Origin: Palsa-504 sp963789225
Lineage (GTDB): Bacteria > Actinomycetota > Actinomycetes > Streptosporangiales > Streptosporangiaceae
DNA length: 64,000 bases
Direction of reading: 5' to 3'
NCBI GenBank assembly: GCA_963789225.1
Contig: CAWBKD010000022.1
Location: 1 to 64,000 of the forward strand
Positions 48,695 through 57,912 of this stretch are shown here, piece by piece. Within the stretch, counting starts at the first letter, position 1; each line of letters opens with the position of its first letter. The notes under the pieces are model-generated. The model was not told the origin of the DNA and searched no databases. It was given only the letters and a program-made list of their open reading frames with translations. The position numbers and the translations under genes are program-made.

Positions 48695-50781
48695 CCACAT
48701 CGCGGCTCGGCTGGTACGCGCGCAGGGCGGCCCGAATGTCGCCAGCCGAGATCGTCTGGCGGGCCCGCGACCACGCGCTCCAGGCAGCATGGTCAGGTCG
48801 GCAGGTGACCCGCGAGCAGGTTGCTGCCGGGGTTTCTCTATCGCCGGGCGAACGCCGTTTCACCGCTGTCCTTCCCCCTCACACCGCCAAGCTCGTGTCG
48901 GGGGAAGCCCGCGCGGCCGTGCTGGCAGCCGCGGATCGGCTGCTGGACGGCGAATGGGAGGTGCTCGGGATCGTCAGGACAGACTTGGTGCTACCAGACT
49001 GGTTCTACGACCCCGTGACCGGATGCCGGGCGCCAGCGGAGCGCTATGCATTCCGGATCGACCATCGCTCGCAGGCACAGACCGGCAACGTCAAGCAAGT
49101 CTGGGAGATCTCCCGCTTGCAGCACCTCACGCTGCTGGCCACAGCCTGGTTCCTGAGCCACGATGAGGTGTACGCACGCCGTGCGGCAGACCAGCTGCGC
49201 TCATGGCTGCGCGAGAACCCCTTCCTGTCCGGCGTGAACTGGTCGAGCGGCATCGAGGTCGGCATCCGCCTGATCAGCTTGACCTGGCTCAGGCGCCTTC
49301 TGGACGAATGGCCCGAAGTAGCCAGCCACTTCGAGAATGACGAACTCACGGTCCGGCAGATCGGTTGGCATCAGCAATACCTGCACACCTTCAGGAGCCG
49401 GTTCTCGTCGGCCAACAACCATGTCATCGCGGAGGCCGCCGGTCAGCTCGTGGCTAGCTGCGCCTTTCCCTGGTTCGCTGATAGCGACCGCTGGCGGCAG
49501 AGGTCTGCGCGACTTCTTGAGTACGAGCTGGTCCGCAACACCTTCCACTCGGGTATTGGCCGCGAACTCGCCACCGACTACCAGTGTTTCGTCGCGGAAC
49601 TCGGCCTGCTCGCGGCGGTCGAAGCGGAGGCTGCCGGCCGCCCGCTGAGCGCAGGGATCTGGCAGCGGCTGTGCGCGATGGTCGACAGCGGTGCCGCACT
49701 GCTCGACGAGCGGCTCCGTCCGCCCCGGCAGGGTGACAGCGACGATGGAAGAGCCCTGCTGCTCGACGCGCCAGCGCCCAATCGCTGGCCATCGCTACTG
49801 GCTCTGGGCGCCGCGCTCTTCGGCCAACTCGACTGGTGGCCGCGGGCGCCTGCGGACGCAAGCAGCTCCATCATCGGTGCCCTGGCCGGGGAGACCCGTG
49901 ATGTTGGTGACAGACCCGCACGGCGGCCGTGGCAGTTCGCGGATGCCGGGACGACCCTTCTGCGCACGACCAGTCGGCAGGCACCAGAGATCTGGTGCCG
50001 CTGCGATGGCGGCCTGCACGGGTATCTCAGCATCGCGGCGCATGCCCATGCGGACGCCCTTTCCGTAGAGGTCCGCTACGGTGGCGTCGATGTGCTAGCC
50101 GATCCGGGCACGTATTGTTACCACGGCGAGCCGACGTGGCGTTCCTACTTCCGGTCGACGATCGCACACAACACCGTAGAGCTCGCCAACCGGAACCAGT
50201 CCAGCGATGGCGGCCCGTTCCTGTGGCTGCGTCATGCAAACGCTCGCGAACTCGGCGTCCAAGACATCGGTGACGCTGCCGAGTGGACCGCAGAGCATGA
50301 CGGCTACCTGGCCCTTCGTCCGTCGGCCCGGCACCGCCGCACGGTATGGCTGGATCGGGTCTCACGCAGCGTCGATATAGTCGACGAGATCCGCGGCGGC
50401 CCTCACGACCTCTGCCTTGCCTTCCATTTGGGCCCTGAGGTTGAAGCGGAACTCGACGAGGCGTGTGCGATCTTGCGATGGCCCTGCGCGCCTACGCCAG
50501 GCGCGGCACTGCTGGAACTACCGCCTCTCCGGTGGAGCATGCACCGGGGACAGACTGATCCCATCCTCGGCTGGTATTCCTCGGGCCTCGGGCGCCGCGT
50601 TCCAGCCGTCACGCTCCTCGGCCGTGGATGCTCTAGGTCCGAGGAGCCTCTCATTACGCGGCTGACGTTCCTCGACGTCGGCATGACAGCTGAATCTCCG
50701 TCCGCCGCTGCGGCCGCATCGTGGCGCACATCCGATCCGTGGGTGCAAGAGCCGCAGGCGTGTCATACGGAGGCCCGATGA
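48691..50781 (+). CDS. Heparinase II/III-family protein
   Basis: This 696-residue protein has an N-terminal alpha-barrel region (WFYDPVTGCRAP, NPFLSGVNWSSGIEVGIRLI, SSANNHVIAEAAG) and a C-terminal beta-sandwich heparinase II/III domain (YLSIAAHAHADALSVEVRYG, VLADPGTYCYHGEP, RSTIAHNTVELANRNQSS). The conserved His/Tyr residues expected for lyase chemistry are present. There is no signal peptide, so a cytoplasmic or unusual export role is possible. It is translationally coupled to the upstream oxidoreductase (GTGA overlap) and to the first Wzz-type gene (ATGA overlap). It may cleave uronic-acid-containing glycan during turnover or quality control. Confidence 0.88.
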   Translation: MTTSRLGWYARRAARMSPAEIVWRARDHALQAAWSGRQVTREQVAAGVSLSPGERRFTAVLPPHTAKLVSGEARAAVLAAADRLLDGEWEVLGIVRTDLVLPDWFYDPVTGCRAPAERYAFRIDHRSQAQTGNVKQVWEISRLQHLTLLATAWFLSHDEVYARRAADQLRSWLRENPFLSGVNWSSGIEVGIRLISLTWLRRLLDEWPEVASHFENDELTVRQIGWHQQYLHTFRSRFSSANNHVIAEAAGQLVASCAFPWFADSDRWRQRSARLLEYELVRNTFHSGIGRELATDYQCFVAELGLLAAVEAEAAGRPLSAGIWQRLCAMVDSGAALLDERLRPPRQGDSDDGRALLLDAPAPNRWPSLLALGAALFGQLDWWPRAPADASSSIIGALAGETRDVGDRPARRPWQFADAGTTLLRTTSRQAPEIWCRCDGGLHGYLSIAAHAHADALSVEVRYGGVDVLADPGTYCYHGEPTWRSYFRSTIAHNTVELANRNQSSDGGPFLWLRHANARELGVQDIGDAAEWTAEHDGYLALRPSARHRRTVWLDRVSRSVDIVDEIRGGPHDLCLAFHLGPEVEAELDEACAILRWPCAPTPGAALLELPPLRWSMHRGQTDPILGWYSSGLGRRVPAVTLLGRGCSRSEEPLITRLTFLDVGMTAESPSAAAAASWRTSDPWVQEPQACHTEAR

Positions 50782-52046
50782 GCGAGCAGCCGCTCGACCT
50801 CAGGCGATTCCTGCATATCGTGAGGCGGCGCTTTACCGTCGTCGGCTTCCTGGCCGCGCTCGGCCTTCTGGCAGGTGCTGGGTACGCCGTGCTCAATCCG
50901 CCTATGTACACGAGCAGCGCGCTCGTTGCGCTTGCGACCTCCACTCGCAGCGTGCCGACCCAGGTAGTGGTCGCGAGCAGCGGCCCCGTCCTAGCTAGAG
51001 CGCTGCGCAGCCTCGATCAAGCCATGTCGCTGCAGACACTGCGCAGCCGCGTCCAGGTCTCGGCTCCGATCTCGTATATCCTGTCGATCAATGCCCAGGG
51101 CGCTACCGCCGCTGAGGCGAAGGCCACCTCAAACGCCGTGGCAGTCAGCTACGTGGCCTACGCAAATGCCACAAGCAATCCGGATGAGCAGGTACAGGCG
51201 CAAGTCCTGGCGGCCGCGACGAACGCCACAGGGACACCGCCGACCGTTCAGCTCCTCATTGCCGCGGCTCTCGGTGCCTTGGCGGGGACGCTAATCGGAG
51301 TGGTGTGCGCGCTAGCGGTCGGCCACACCGACCGGCGGCTGCGGCGCCGCGACGAGATAGCGGATGCCATCGGGGTGCCCGTTCTGGCCTCTGTCTCTAC
51401 CGCTCGCCCGGCCGACGCCGCCGGCTGGGCGAGGCTGCTCGAGGACTACCAACCCAGCGTTGCCGATGCGTGGCGGCTGCGCAACGCTCTGAACTATCTG
51501 GGACTCGCTGACCCGATGTCCGTTGGTGCCAACGTCGGCGGCTCTTCGCTTACCATCCTCTCGCTTTCTACTGACCAGCGGGCACTGGCCCTCGGTCCGC
51601 AGTTGGCGGTCTTCGCCGTCTCTCAGGGGATCCCTACCGCTCTGGTCATCGGTCCCCAGCAGGGCGCCAGTACCGCCGCGCTACGGGCCGCATGCGCGAC
51701 CACGGTATCCACAAACCGATCGAGCCGTCTGCGGGTAGCTATCGCCAGTCACGGTAACCACGACTGGCCAGACGCGGTGCTGACGGTGGCCGTCGCCGTT
51801 ATGGACGGCCACACTCCCCAGGCCGCTGGCACGATGCGTACGAATGCGACCGTGCTCGGGGTATCAGCGGGGGCAGCGACCGCCGAACAGTTGGTGCGCG
51901 TCGGGGCCGCCGACCGTCATCTGGCCGGAATCTTTGTTGCAGATCCAGACCCAGACGACCCGACGACCGGTCGCCTCCCGCAGGCGGCACGACGAACCCA
52001 GATGCCACTACGCCTAGCAGAAACGGTTCGGGTTATCAGAAGATGA
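50778..52046 (+). CDS. Wzz-type chain-length determinant with degenerate kinase-like C terminus
   Basis: This 422-residue inner-membrane protein has two helices (VGFLAALGLLAGAGYAVL near 25 and QLLIAAALGALAGTLIGVVC near 170) around a short extracellular loop, as in actinobacterial polysaccharide co-polymerases. The cytoplasmic C-terminal half resembles a BY-kinase fold (LLEDYQPSVADAWRLRNAL, ILSLSTDQRALALGPQLAVF) but has no GKT/GKS Walker A and no Tyr cluster. It overlaps the heparinase gene stop (ATGA), with GGAGG upstream. It is a clear paralogue of the protein at 53828. Confidence 0.85.
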   Translation: MSEQPLDLRRFLHIVRRRFTVVGFLAALGLLAGAGYAVLNPPMYTSSALVALATSTRSVPTQVVVASSGPVLARALRSLDQAMSLQTLRSRVQVSAPISYILSINAQGATAAEAKATSNAVAVSYVAYANATSNPDEQVQAQVLAAATNATGTPPTVQLLIAAALGALAGTLIGVVCALAVGHTDRRLRRRDEIADAIGVPVLASVSTARPADAAGWARLLEDYQPSVADAWRLRNALNYLGLADPMSVGANVGGSSLTILSLSTDQRALALGPQLAVFAVSQGIPTALVIGPQQGASTAALRAACATTVSTNRSSRLRVAIASHGNHDWPDAVLTVAVAVMDGHTPQAAGTMRTNATVLGVSAGAATAEQLVRVGAADRHLAGIFVADPDPDDPTTGRLPQAARRTQMPLRLAETVRVIRR

Positions 52047-52074
52047 ACGATAAATACCATCAGGTGATGCTCTT

Positions 52075-53739
52075 ATGCCCAACGGTGACCACGTGTCCGA
52101 GCGCCTCTGGACATATGACGACTACACAGATCTCGACGAGAGGCCTGCGGACTCCGTCACCGGTCTGACCAGCCTCGCGTTCATCCGGGCAGCGCTGCGG
52201 CGCCAAGCATGGCTGTGGCGCGTCCTCGCCGTGGCCGGGATGCTGGTCGGCCTCGGCGTGGGTGTGAAGCTTCACAATGTCTACCAGGCGTCGGCGACGC
52301 TCCTTATTACGCCCATGTCCGCGAGCGGCGAGTTGCCGGGCACGCCGATAACGAACGAGCAGGCCATTGCACAAAGCCAGACGGTGGCCGGGCTCGCCCT
52401 AAGCAAGCTGGGACTACACGAGAGCGTTCGTAGCTTCGCTGCGTCATATACAGTCACGGACCCGACCGACCGGGTGCTCGTCATCACGATGGATGCCCCA
52501 TCGAGCAGCGATGCGGTGAGTAGAGCCAATACCCTGGCCGCGGAGTTCCTCCAGTACCGGGCAGGCCTGGTGCAAACTCAGCAGAACCTCCTGTTCAGCG
52601 TCCAAAACCAGCAGATAAGCCAGGACAAGCGCAACCTCGCCTCGATCACCTCCCAAATCAGCGCGTTGTCGGCCCAGCCCGCTTCGCCCTCGCAGCAAGC
52701 GGGGCTCAGCAGCCTGGCCAAGAAGCAGAGCCAGGCGACCGCCGCGCTGACCGCGCTTGAACAAGCCGTGGCTGCTAACCAGGCTGAGGCTATTGTGGCC
52801 GACGATGCGATCGTGCATGACAGCAATGTGCTCGACCCCGCCAGCGCTCTCCCGCCGCACTCGCGGCTGAAGCACCTGCTCGAGTACGGTGCGATCGGTC
52901 TCATCGCGGGCCTGGTGCTGGGTCTGGGCTTCGTCGTGGTTGGGGCGCTCATGTCCGACCGGCTACGTCGGCGTGATGACGTCGCGCACGTGCTCGGCGC
53001 CCCGGTCAAGCTAAGTGTCGGCAGGGTCCGACTCGGCCGCCGGTATGGACTAGCGACTACCCAGGGCATGAACGTCAAGCGGATTGTCGCGTACCTTAAC
53101 AGCGCCGTGCAGGCGCGCCGCGATGGCCCTGCAAGTCTGGCCGTTGTCGCAGTCGACGACATGCACGTCCCCGCGCTCTGCCTGGCATCACTGGCCGTAT
53201 CCTGGGCGCAGCAAGGCTTGAGGGTTATGGTGGCCGACCTCTGCGAGGGTGGGCCCGCTGCGTGGCTCCTGGGAGTCACCGGCCCGGGCGTGCAGACGAC
53301 AAGCGTGCACGGCGCGCAGTTGGTCGTAGCGGTTCCCGAGCCCGACGATGTAGCACCGGTAGGTCCACTCCACAGCAGGCCAGGTCGGCGCCGGGCTACT
53401 GAGCCGCTGGCCGCCGCCTGCGCGTCGGCCGACTTGCTGATCACGTTGGCAGCCCTTGACCCCTCGGTCGGCGGGGACCATCTCGCAGGCTGGGCTCGAG
53501 ACGCCGTCGTCATGATGACCGGGGGGCGGTCATCGGCAGCCCGGATTCGCGCCGTCAGCGAGATGATCCGGCTTGCGGGAATACGGCTGATCTCGGGCGT
53601 GCTAGTCGGGGCGGACAAGACCGACGAGAGTCTTGGCTTGGCTCCCACGCCAGGTGCCGACCGTGATGCCGCCGTGGAAGATGACTCGCATTCTGGCGCG
53701 AAGGATTTTTTCCTCGCGGTCGATGAGGGTCCACGTTGA
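52075..53739 (+). CDS. Wzz-type polysaccharide co-polymerase, larger variant
   Basis: This 554-residue protein has a first helix at VLAVAGMLVGLGVGVKL, a long outside region with Gln-rich coiled coil (QNLLFSVQNQQISQDKRNL, QAGLSSLAKKQSQATAALTAL), a second helix YGAIGLIAGLVLGLGFVVVGAL and a cytoplasmic part (LAVVAVDDMHVPALCLASLAVSW) shaped like a P-loop domain without Walker A. It differs from its two neighbours by its longer periplasm-side loop. It follows the first Wzz-type gene by 28 bases. Chain length and export control are its likely roles. Confidence 0.85.
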   Translation: MPNGDHVSERLWTYDDYTDLDERPADSVTGLTSLAFIRAALRRQAWLWRVLAVAGMLVGLGVGVKLHNVYQASATLLITPMSASGELPGTPITNEQAIAQSQTVAGLALSKLGLHESVRSFAASYTVTDPTDRVLVITMDAPSSSDAVSRANTLAAEFLQYRAGLVQTQQNLLFSVQNQQISQDKRNLASITSQISALSAQPASPSQQAGLSSLAKKQSQATAALTALEQAVAANQAEAIVADDAIVHDSNVLDPASALPPHSRLKHLLEYGAIGLIAGLVLGLGFVVVGALMSDRLRRRDDVAHVLGAPVKLSVGRVRLGRRYGLATTQGMNVKRIVAYLNSAVQARRDGPASLAVVAVDDMHVPALCLASLAVSWAQQGLRVMVADLCEGGPAAWLLGVTGPGVQTTSVHGAQLVVAVPEPDDVAPVGPLHSRPGRRRATEPLAAACASADLLITLAALDPSVGGDHLAGWARDAVVMMTGGRSSAARIRAVSEMIRLAGIRLISGVLVGADKTDESLGLAPTPGADRDAAVEDDSHSGAKDFFLAVDEGPR

Positions 53740-53827
53740 TGCGTGGCCGGCGGCCCAGTGGTTCTCCGGAGTGTTCCGGATCGGACTCTATACTGAACGA
53801 GGCGCCGACGATTCAGATGGAGGCCAG
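53740..53827 (+). promoter_or_regulatory. Short spacer with possible promoter before the third Wzz-type gene
   Basis: TATACT near 53788-53793 could be a -10 element about 35 bases before ATG 53828. GGAGG at 53819-53823 is the ribosome site. No -35 is obvious. The spacing allows an internal promoter. Confidence 0.3.
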
Positions 53828-55204
53828 ATGAACGAGCAGGCACTGGACCTGCGCGGATCCGTTCGGCGGCACAAGATACTTATCGGCATCTTGATCGCAA
53901 TGGGCCTACTTATTGGCGCTGGTTACTCCGTGCTCAAGCCGCCTATGCTCACCGCCGCCGCACTAGTGGTGCTACCGGAAGCTATCCCTTCGCAGAGCTC
54001 AAGCTCAACCCTGCCCATCACCCCGGGCACTGACGCTTTTATGGCGACTCAAGTCGTTATTGCAACCAGTGATCCCGTTCTTTCTGGCGCGCTGCCTCAG
54101 GTCAGTCCGACTATGTCGCTCCAGGCGCTCCGCGGTGAAGTACAGGCTAAGAGTCTCACGGATAGCGTCCTGTCGATTAGTGCCACAGGCCGGACCGCCG
54201 TGCAGGCAGAAGCCACCGCCAACGCTGTGGCCTACAGCTATAAGGCCTACGTCGGTTCCGGACACCTCCCGGGTCAAGGTGTGCCGGCATATGTATTCCA
54301 GCCAGCGACAAGCGCGACTGGAATGAGACCGATAGAACACCTGCTCATTTACGTCTTGATCGGCGCTGTAGCAGGTATTCTGATCGGAATCATAGCAGCG
54401 CTGGCCATAAGTCGCGCTGACCGGCGGCTTAGGAAGTGCGATGAGATAGCGGCTTCCGTCGGGATTCCCGTCCTCGCATCGATCCCTGTGTTTCACCCAA
54501 CTGACGCGATGGGCTGGACGAAGGTGCTGGAGGATTACGAGCCAGGAGCCGTACATGCCTTGCGTCTGCGCCAGGCACTGCGGGAGCTGGGAATAGCGGG
54601 TATAAGCGTTAACGGTGGCGGTGGAGGAGCGCGTTTCTCGCTCGCCGTCTTGTCTCTTTCCTCGGATCCTGGAGCCGTGGCCCTCGGCCCCCAGCTAGCG
54701 GCCTTCGCCGCATCGCTAGGGATACCCACCACCCTTGCCGTCGGCCCGCAGCAGGAGACGACCGCCGCGGCTGCGCTGCGAATCGCGTGCTCTGTGCCTC
54801 CGCCCGCGTCATCGAAGCTACCACGCCACTTGCGTCTCGCCGTTATCGACAGCGGCGGTGCAGACAGGCGATCGGACGCCCTATTGACCATAAGTGTCAT
54901 GGTCGTCGACGGCCGTAACCCACGAATGACCGGTGCAATGCATACGACCGCCACTGTGCTTGGGGTTTCTGCGGGCGCGGCGACCGCCGAGCAACTCGCC
55001 CGCGCCGCCTCGAGCGCGGCCGCCGACGGTTGCGAAATCGTCGGAATCCTGGTCGCCGACCCTGATCCAACCGACTACACTTCTAACCATATTATGCGCG
55101 CAATACGACTAGGCATGGTGCAGGCTGCGCGCACGCCCCAGGGGTATAGGAACGCAAATCAGAAGGTGTACGATTCGCATCCTTCTACGGAGATCCGAAG
55201 GTAA
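53828..55204 (+). CDS. Wzz-type chain-length determinant, paralogue of the protein at 50778
   Basis: This 458-residue protein has the same plan as the one at 50778: N-terminal EQALDLRGSVRRHKILIG, helix LIAMGLLIGAGYSVLKPPM, second helix LIYVLIGAVAGILIGIIAAL, and a cytoplasmic domain with VLEDYEPGAVHALRLRQAL, LAVLSLSSDPGAVALGPQLA, VLGVSAGAATAEQLARAA. Whole segments (VLGVSAGAATAEQL, ADRRLR, ALGPQLA) are shared with the paralogue, so the pair arose by duplication. It too lacks Walker A and a Tyr tail. A slightly longer outside loop (PSQSSSSTLPITPG) is the main difference. Confidence 0.85.
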   Translation: MNEQALDLRGSVRRHKILIGILIAMGLLIGAGYSVLKPPMLTAAALVVLPEAIPSQSSSSTLPITPGTDAFMATQVVIATSDPVLSGALPQVSPTMSLQALRGEVQAKSLTDSVLSISATGRTAVQAEATANAVAYSYKAYVGSGHLPGQGVPAYVFQPATSATGMRPIEHLLIYVLIGAVAGILIGIIAALAISRADRRLRKCDEIAASVGIPVLASIPVFHPTDAMGWTKVLEDYEPGAVHALRLRQALRELGIAGISVNGGGGGARFSLAVLSLSSDPGAVALGPQLAAFAASLGIPTTLAVGPQQETTAAAALRIACSVPPPASSKLPRHLRLAVIDSGGADRRSDALLTISVMVVDGRNPRMTGAMHTTATVLGVSAGAATAEQLARAASSAAADGCEIVGILVADPDPTDYTSNHIMRAIRLGMVQAARTPQGYRNANQKVYDSHPSTEIRR

Positions 55205-55231
55205 CTGATCAATCCGGTCGAGTCGGTTGAG

Positions 55232-55828
55232 GTGTGGTGCCGGAAAGTTTGTCGCGGTATGAGATCTGCTATCAGGCACGGCGCAGTGGTAGCAAACCGG
55301 AGGTCTTTCCGCAGCTGGCGGCGGGCCTTGTTCGTCGCGCTCACACCGATCATGGTGTTCGCTGTGATTACCGCGCGGCTAATCGTGTGGCCTGCCCAGG
55401 GAATGCCGGCCCGAGTCAGTGCGATCGTGATGCTCGCCGGCCCGGGCGATCGCCTCGCTGCCGCGCTGAGGCTGGCCGCAGAGCATCGGGCACCGATGCT
55501 CGTGGTTTCCCGAGGCTGGAAGGGGTACAGCGGTCCATGTCCGCCCGCGATACGCGGGGTGAAACTTGTCTGCTTTGAGCCGAACCCAGGGGATACTCGA
55601 GGGGAAGCTGAGTTCGTCGGCCAACTCGCGAAGCGATACCGTTGGCACTCGGTGGTGCTCGTGACCGGGCCGGAACAGGATACCCGCGCCCGCATCCTGA
55701 CGAAGCGGTGCTTTGACGGCTCGATTTATGTGGTTGCGGCCTCGCTGCCGCTGGGCAGCTGGCCTTATCAGATCGTCTACGAGTGGGGAGCGCTGTTCAA
55801 GGCGTTGTTCTTGTACCGGGCCTGCTAG
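55232..55828 (+). CDS. YdcF/DUF218-like membrane-anchored protein
   Basis: This 198-residue protein has a basic N terminus, one helix (ALFVALTPIMVFAVITARLIV) and an outside domain with VSAIVMLAGPGDRLAAAL, APMLVVSRGWKGY, RGEAEFVGQLAKRYRW and VLVTGPEQDTRARIL. It follows the order seen in DUF218/ElyC-like proteins that act near lipid-linked glycan pools. The start is uncertain: GTG 55232 gives the full length, ATG 55259 is possible. Its last 32 bases overlap the 3' end of the convergent RmlC gene. The function in the pathway is unknown. Confidence 0.7.
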   Translation: MWCRKVCRGMRSAIRHGAVVANRRSFRSWRRALFVALTPIMVFAVITARLIVWPAQGMPARVSAIVMLAGPGDRLAAALRLAAEHRAPMLVVSRGWKGYSGPCPPAIRGVKLVCFEPNPGDTRGEAEFVGQLAKRYRWHSVVLVTGPEQDTRARILTKRCFDGSIYVVAASLPLGSWPYQIVYEWGALFKALFLYRAC

Positions 55829-56420
55829 CTGCTAGCCCACCCTGAGCCAGCGCCCTGGCCGCGTTCGCCAGCGGCGGTGCTAGGCGGTCCCGCGGCGACG
55901 TGATACTGACCGGAAGCGGCCACGGAATAGCCAACCCCGGGTCGTCGAATGCGATCGACAGATCCTCGGACGGGTCGTGCGCGCGGTCGATCATGTAGGA
56001 CACGTCTGCGACGTCGGTGCGGGCCTGGAAGCCATGCGCGCAGCCCGCAGGCACGTAGAGGGTAACCTGCTCGTCATCTCGGAGTTCGAAGCTCTCCCAC
56101 TTCCCGTGCGTCGGCGAGGCAGGCCGCAGGTCCACCACCACGTCGAAGATAGCTCCGTAGGAGCAGCGCACCAGCTTCGCCTCGCCAGCCCCTCGGCGCA
56201 CGTGCAATCCGCGTACCACGCCGCGAACCGAGCGCGACAGGCTGTGCTGCACGAACGCGGCGGGATCGAGCCCGGCTGCGCGCATCACGTCCGCATCGAA
56301 GATACGACAGAAGAAGCCGCGCTCATCCAGGTGCGGCGTCGGCCGGAACAGCAGGGCACCAGCGATGCGGGGAACAGGACTAACTTCCACGCAGGCCTCC
56401 CTCGGGGCGGTCGCAGCCAA
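55797..56420 (-). CDS. rfbC: dTDP-4-dehydrorhamnose 3,5-epimerase-family protein
   Basis: This 207-residue cupin enzyme would epimerise a 4-keto-6-deoxy nucleotide sugar. Motifs: PHLDERGFFCRIFDADVM, FVQHSLSRSVRGVVRGLHVRR with the catalytic His, IFDVVVDLRPASPTHGKW, and VPAGCAHGFQARTDVADVSYM. No RmlA, RmlB or RmlD gene is in the window, so it relies on genes elsewhere or acts on the CDP-sugar made here. It is the last gene of the island, convergent with the YdcF-like gene and divergent from eno. Confidence 0.88.
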   Translation of the reverse strand: MAATAPREACVEVSPVPRIAGALLFRPTPHLDERGFFCRIFDADVMRAAGLDPAAFVQHSLSRSVRGVVRGLHVRRGAGEAKLVRCSYGAIFDVVVDLRPASPTHGKWESFELRDDEQVTLYVPAGCAHGFQARTDVADVSYMIDRAHDPSEDLSIAFDDPGLAIPWPLPVSITSPRDRLAPPLANAARALAQGGLAASRPGTRTTP

Positions 56421-56611
56421 CGATAGCGCGTCCTCTGGTGCGCCGCGATTCCGCGCGAACGGGGTACATGGTGCACTGGGGATAAGCCAGCGCCCGGCCC
56501 CGGCGTGGCCCGCGCGTCGAGTACCGCGGCTCTATTAGGCTCCAGTGTGGGTGAGCCTCGTGGTTCCGCCCGACGTAGGCGCTCGACTCGCAGACAGGCA
56601 AGGAGCCGGCG
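56421..56611. promoter_or_regulatory. Intergenic region with the eno promoter
   Basis: These 191 bases between the divergent rfbC-type and eno genes mark the island's right edge. TATTAG near 56532-56537 is a possible -10 for eno. AAGGAG at about 56599-56604 is its ribosome site. Nothing else was recognised. Confidence 0.4.
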
Positions 56612-57904
56612 GTGGCCTCCATTGAAGCGATCCATGCCAGGCAGATCCTGGACTCCAGGGGGAACCCGACGCTCGAGGTCGAAGTGGCACTGGACGACGG
56701 GACCGTCGGGCGCGCGGGAGTGCCGAGCGGGGCCTCGACGGGCGCCTTTGAGGCCGTCGAGCTCAGGGACGGCGGCTCAGAATACGGCGGTAAGGCGGTT
56801 GGCCGCGCGGTCCAGAATGTCATCGACGAAATCCAGCCGGAACTGCTCGGGCACGAGGCCGACGACCAGCGGCTGATCGACCAGGCGCTGGTCGACCTGG
56901 ACCGGACGCCGGACAAGTCAAGGCTCGGCGCGAACGCCATCGTCGGGGTCAGCATGGCGGTGGCCAGGGCCGCCGCGGATTCCAGCGGCCTCCCGCTGTT
57001 CCGCTACCTCGGCGGGCCGAACGCCCACGTGCTGCCCGTTCCGCAGATGAACATCCTGAACGGTGGCGTGCACGCGGACAACAACGTGGACATCCAGGAG
57101 TTCATGATCACGCCCATCGGCGCGGCGACGTTCACCGAGGCGCTGCGCTGGGGTGCCGAGGTCTACCACGCGCTGAAGTCCGTGATCAAGCAGCGCGGCC
57201 TGTCCACCGGCGTGGGCGACGAGGGGGGCTTCGCGCCCGACCTCGAGCACAACCGGGCCGCCCTCGACCTCATCATGGAGGCCATCGGCAAGGCCGGCTT
57301 CACTCCCGGCTCTGACGTCGCGCTGGCGTTCGACGCCGCGGCATCGGAGTTCTACGCCGACGGCGCGTACACCTTCGAGGGGAGTCCGCGCACCTCGTCG
57401 GAAATGACCAGCCTGTACGCCGAGTGGCTGGACGCCTACCCCATCGTCTCGATCGAGGATCCGCTGGCGGAAGAGGACTGGCCGGGCTGGCGAGCGCTCA
57501 CCGCGAGCCTGGGCGAGACGGTCCAGGTGGTCGGCGATGACATCTTCGTCACCAACCCAGAGCGGATCCGCCGTGGCATCGCCGAGCACTCGGCGAACAG
57601 CCTGCTGGTCAAGCTCAACCAGATCGGCTCGGTGACGGAGACGCTCGACGCGGTCAGCCTCGCGCACCGCGCCGGATTCAGCTGCGTGATCAGCCACCGC
57701 TCCGGCGAGACCGATGACACCACGATCGCGGATCTCGCCGTCGCGACCAACTGCGGTCAGATCAAGACCGGCGCGCCCGCCCGCGGTGAGCGCGTGGCGA
57801 AGTACAACCAGCTGCTCAGGATCGAGGAACTCCTCGGTGACGCGGCGAGCTACGCCGGGGCGGCGGCCTATCCGCGGTTCGCCGCACGGGCCGGCCAGGC
57901 TTAA
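56612..57904 (+). CDS. eno: Enolase
   Basis: This 430-residue enzyme converts 2-phosphoglycerate to phosphoenolpyruvate. Features: IHARQILDSRGNPTLEVEV, SGASTGAFEAVELRDGG, GLPLFRYLGG, MNILNGGVHADNNVDIQEFM, VGDEGGFAPDL, SIEDPLAEEDW with the metal Glu/Asp, SLLVKLNQIGSVTET with the catalytic Lys, and SHRSGETDDTTIADLAV. It is full length and unbroken. GTG 56612 is the start. Enolase also supplies PEP, used by the island's pyruvyl transferase, but its place here is ordinary core synteny. Confidence 0.98.
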   Translation: MASIEAIHARQILDSRGNPTLEVEVALDDGTVGRAGVPSGASTGAFEAVELRDGGSEYGGKAVGRAVQNVIDEIQPELLGHEADDQRLIDQALVDLDRTPDKSRLGANAIVGVSMAVARAAADSSGLPLFRYLGGPNAHVLPVPQMNILNGGVHADNNVDIQEFMITPIGAATFTEALRWGAEVYHALKSVIKQRGLSTGVGDEGGFAPDLEHNRAALDLIMEAIGKAGFTPGSDVALAFDAAASEFYADGAYTFEGSPRTSSEMTSLYAEWLDAYPIVSIEDPLAEEDWPGWRALTASLGETVQVVGDDIFVTNPERIRRGIAEHSANSLLVKLNQIGSVTETLDAVSLAHRAGFSCVISHRSGETDDTTIADLAVATNCGQIKTGAPARGERVAKYNQLLRIEELLGDAASYAGAAAYPRFAARAGQA

Positions 57905-57912
57905 TCTCCCGC

